Positions 63,761-64,000 of a stretch of DNA of 64,000 nt are shown here, piece by piece. A model generated the notes under the pieces. The model saw only the letters and a list, made by a program, of their open reading frames with translations. It was not told the DNA's origin and ran no database searches. Numbering within the stretch: the first letter of the stretch is position 1; every line of letters starts with the position of its first letter. Made by a program: the position numbers and the translations under genes. This DNA is from G963677445 sp963677445 (GTDB lineage: Bacteria > Bacteroidota > Ignavibacteria > Ignavibacteriales > Melioribacteraceae). Location of the stretch: NCBI GenBank assembly GCA_963677445.2, contig CAXXGF010000073.1, positions 1 through 64,000 of the forward strand, written 5' to 3'.

Positions 63761-63995
63761 CACTGCTGTCAACTTAGGCCAAAAATCTTTTTTATGTTCC
63801 CGAAAGGGACCAACAGAACCATGAGAAAATGGATAAATTTCAAGGAGATAACCCAAATTTAAACCTCCTTGTTCGCTTTTCCATTGATGTTGTGCGCTTT
63901 TTATCTCTGCCCCCATGGGGAATTCCCCGTGGCTATTCGGCTTCGACCCCTTCGGGGCCGGTAAAAAAATAAAATCCCTTAAGTTGACAGCAGTG
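63761..63995. mobile_element. MITE-like transposable element, copy B, 235 bp
   Basis: Starts CACTGCTGTCAACTTAGG and ends with the complement of the other TIR. Compared with copy A in reverse orientation, about the first 70-75 and the last 35 bases agree, while the core differs and is longer. The right flank begins CTCCC, as does the left-flank segment at 63752, compatible with a 9-bp target duplication cut by the window end. No transposase is encoded. Confidence 0.85.
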
Positions 63996-64000
63996 CTCCC

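Noticed and set aside
63683..63916. A 77-codon minus-strand frame in element copy B
   Set aside because: It spans the terminal repeat and outer flank and is not conserved in copy A.

Overview
The window reads as a chromosomal piece of a polysaccharide-degrading member of the Bacteroidota/Ignavibacteria-like lineages, moderately AT-rich (roughly 40% G+C by eye, not counted). Six large secreted proteins end in a type IX secretion (T9SS) C-terminal domain carrying the YPNPFN motif. Many other exported enzymes are lipoproteins, and uptake uses a TonB-dependent receptor. That placement is an inference from gene style; no rRNA or other phylogenetic marker is present, and I saw no tRNA, rRNA or CRISPR array.

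Layout. (1) 1-4.5 kb: the end of a TetR regulator, a metallo-beta-lactamase-fold phospholipase-like lipoprotein, a sulfide:quinone oxidoreductase-like flavoprotein with a 38-codon ORF just downstream, and a truncated FtsX/MacB permease. (2) 4.5-5.8 kb: a gene-free, repeat-rich island. It holds a small non-autonomous transposable element with terminal inverted repeats and a 10-bp target duplication, inserted inside an older inverted repeat. A second copy of the element ends the window (63.76-64.0 kb).

(3) 5.8-34.1 kb: a pectin/homogalacturonan locus. A long minus-strand cluster encodes GH28 polygalacturonase, a DUF4861 protein, UxaC, UxaE, Eda, UxuA, a PPi-PFK-type kinase, a HAD phosphatase, a TRAP transporter (DctP/Q/M), KduI and KduD. 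Next come a LacI-type regulator, GH105, PL1, a secreted beta-helix protein and a TonB receptor on the minus strand. CE12 acetylesterase, CE8 pectinesterase and a VOC protein lie on the plus strand, and PL10 on the minus strand. Depolymerised and de-esterified pectin enters the cell, and saturated and unsaturated galacturonate converge on 2-keto-3-deoxygluconate (KDG). The steps usually done by UxuB and KdgK have no recognisable canonical gene here. Three promoters of this locus share a striking TAACNN hexamer array next to a CG-centred site.

(4) 34.2-57.9 kb: a plus-strand beta-1,3-glucan (laminarin-type) locus. It has ManA, a clan GH-A hydrolase, a ROK repressor, a GPH symporter, an orphan sugar-binding lipoprotein, a GH17 without a signal peptide, a GH30 broken by a 4-base frameshift, a fungal-like GH16, a lipoprotein GH17, a 1.17-kDa-residue-scale two-repeat carbohydrate-binding T9SS protein, a GH94-like phosphorylase resembling GH161/GH149, a T9SS GH16 and a T9SS clan GH-A hydrolase. 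Surface enzymes cut the polymer, lipoproteins trim it, and a cytosolic phosphorylase would conserve energy as glucose-1-phosphate.

(5) 58-64 kb: an RDD membrane protein, a VIT-domain T9SS protein, a small membrane protein, a decayed IS1634-type transposase and the second copy of the small transposable element.
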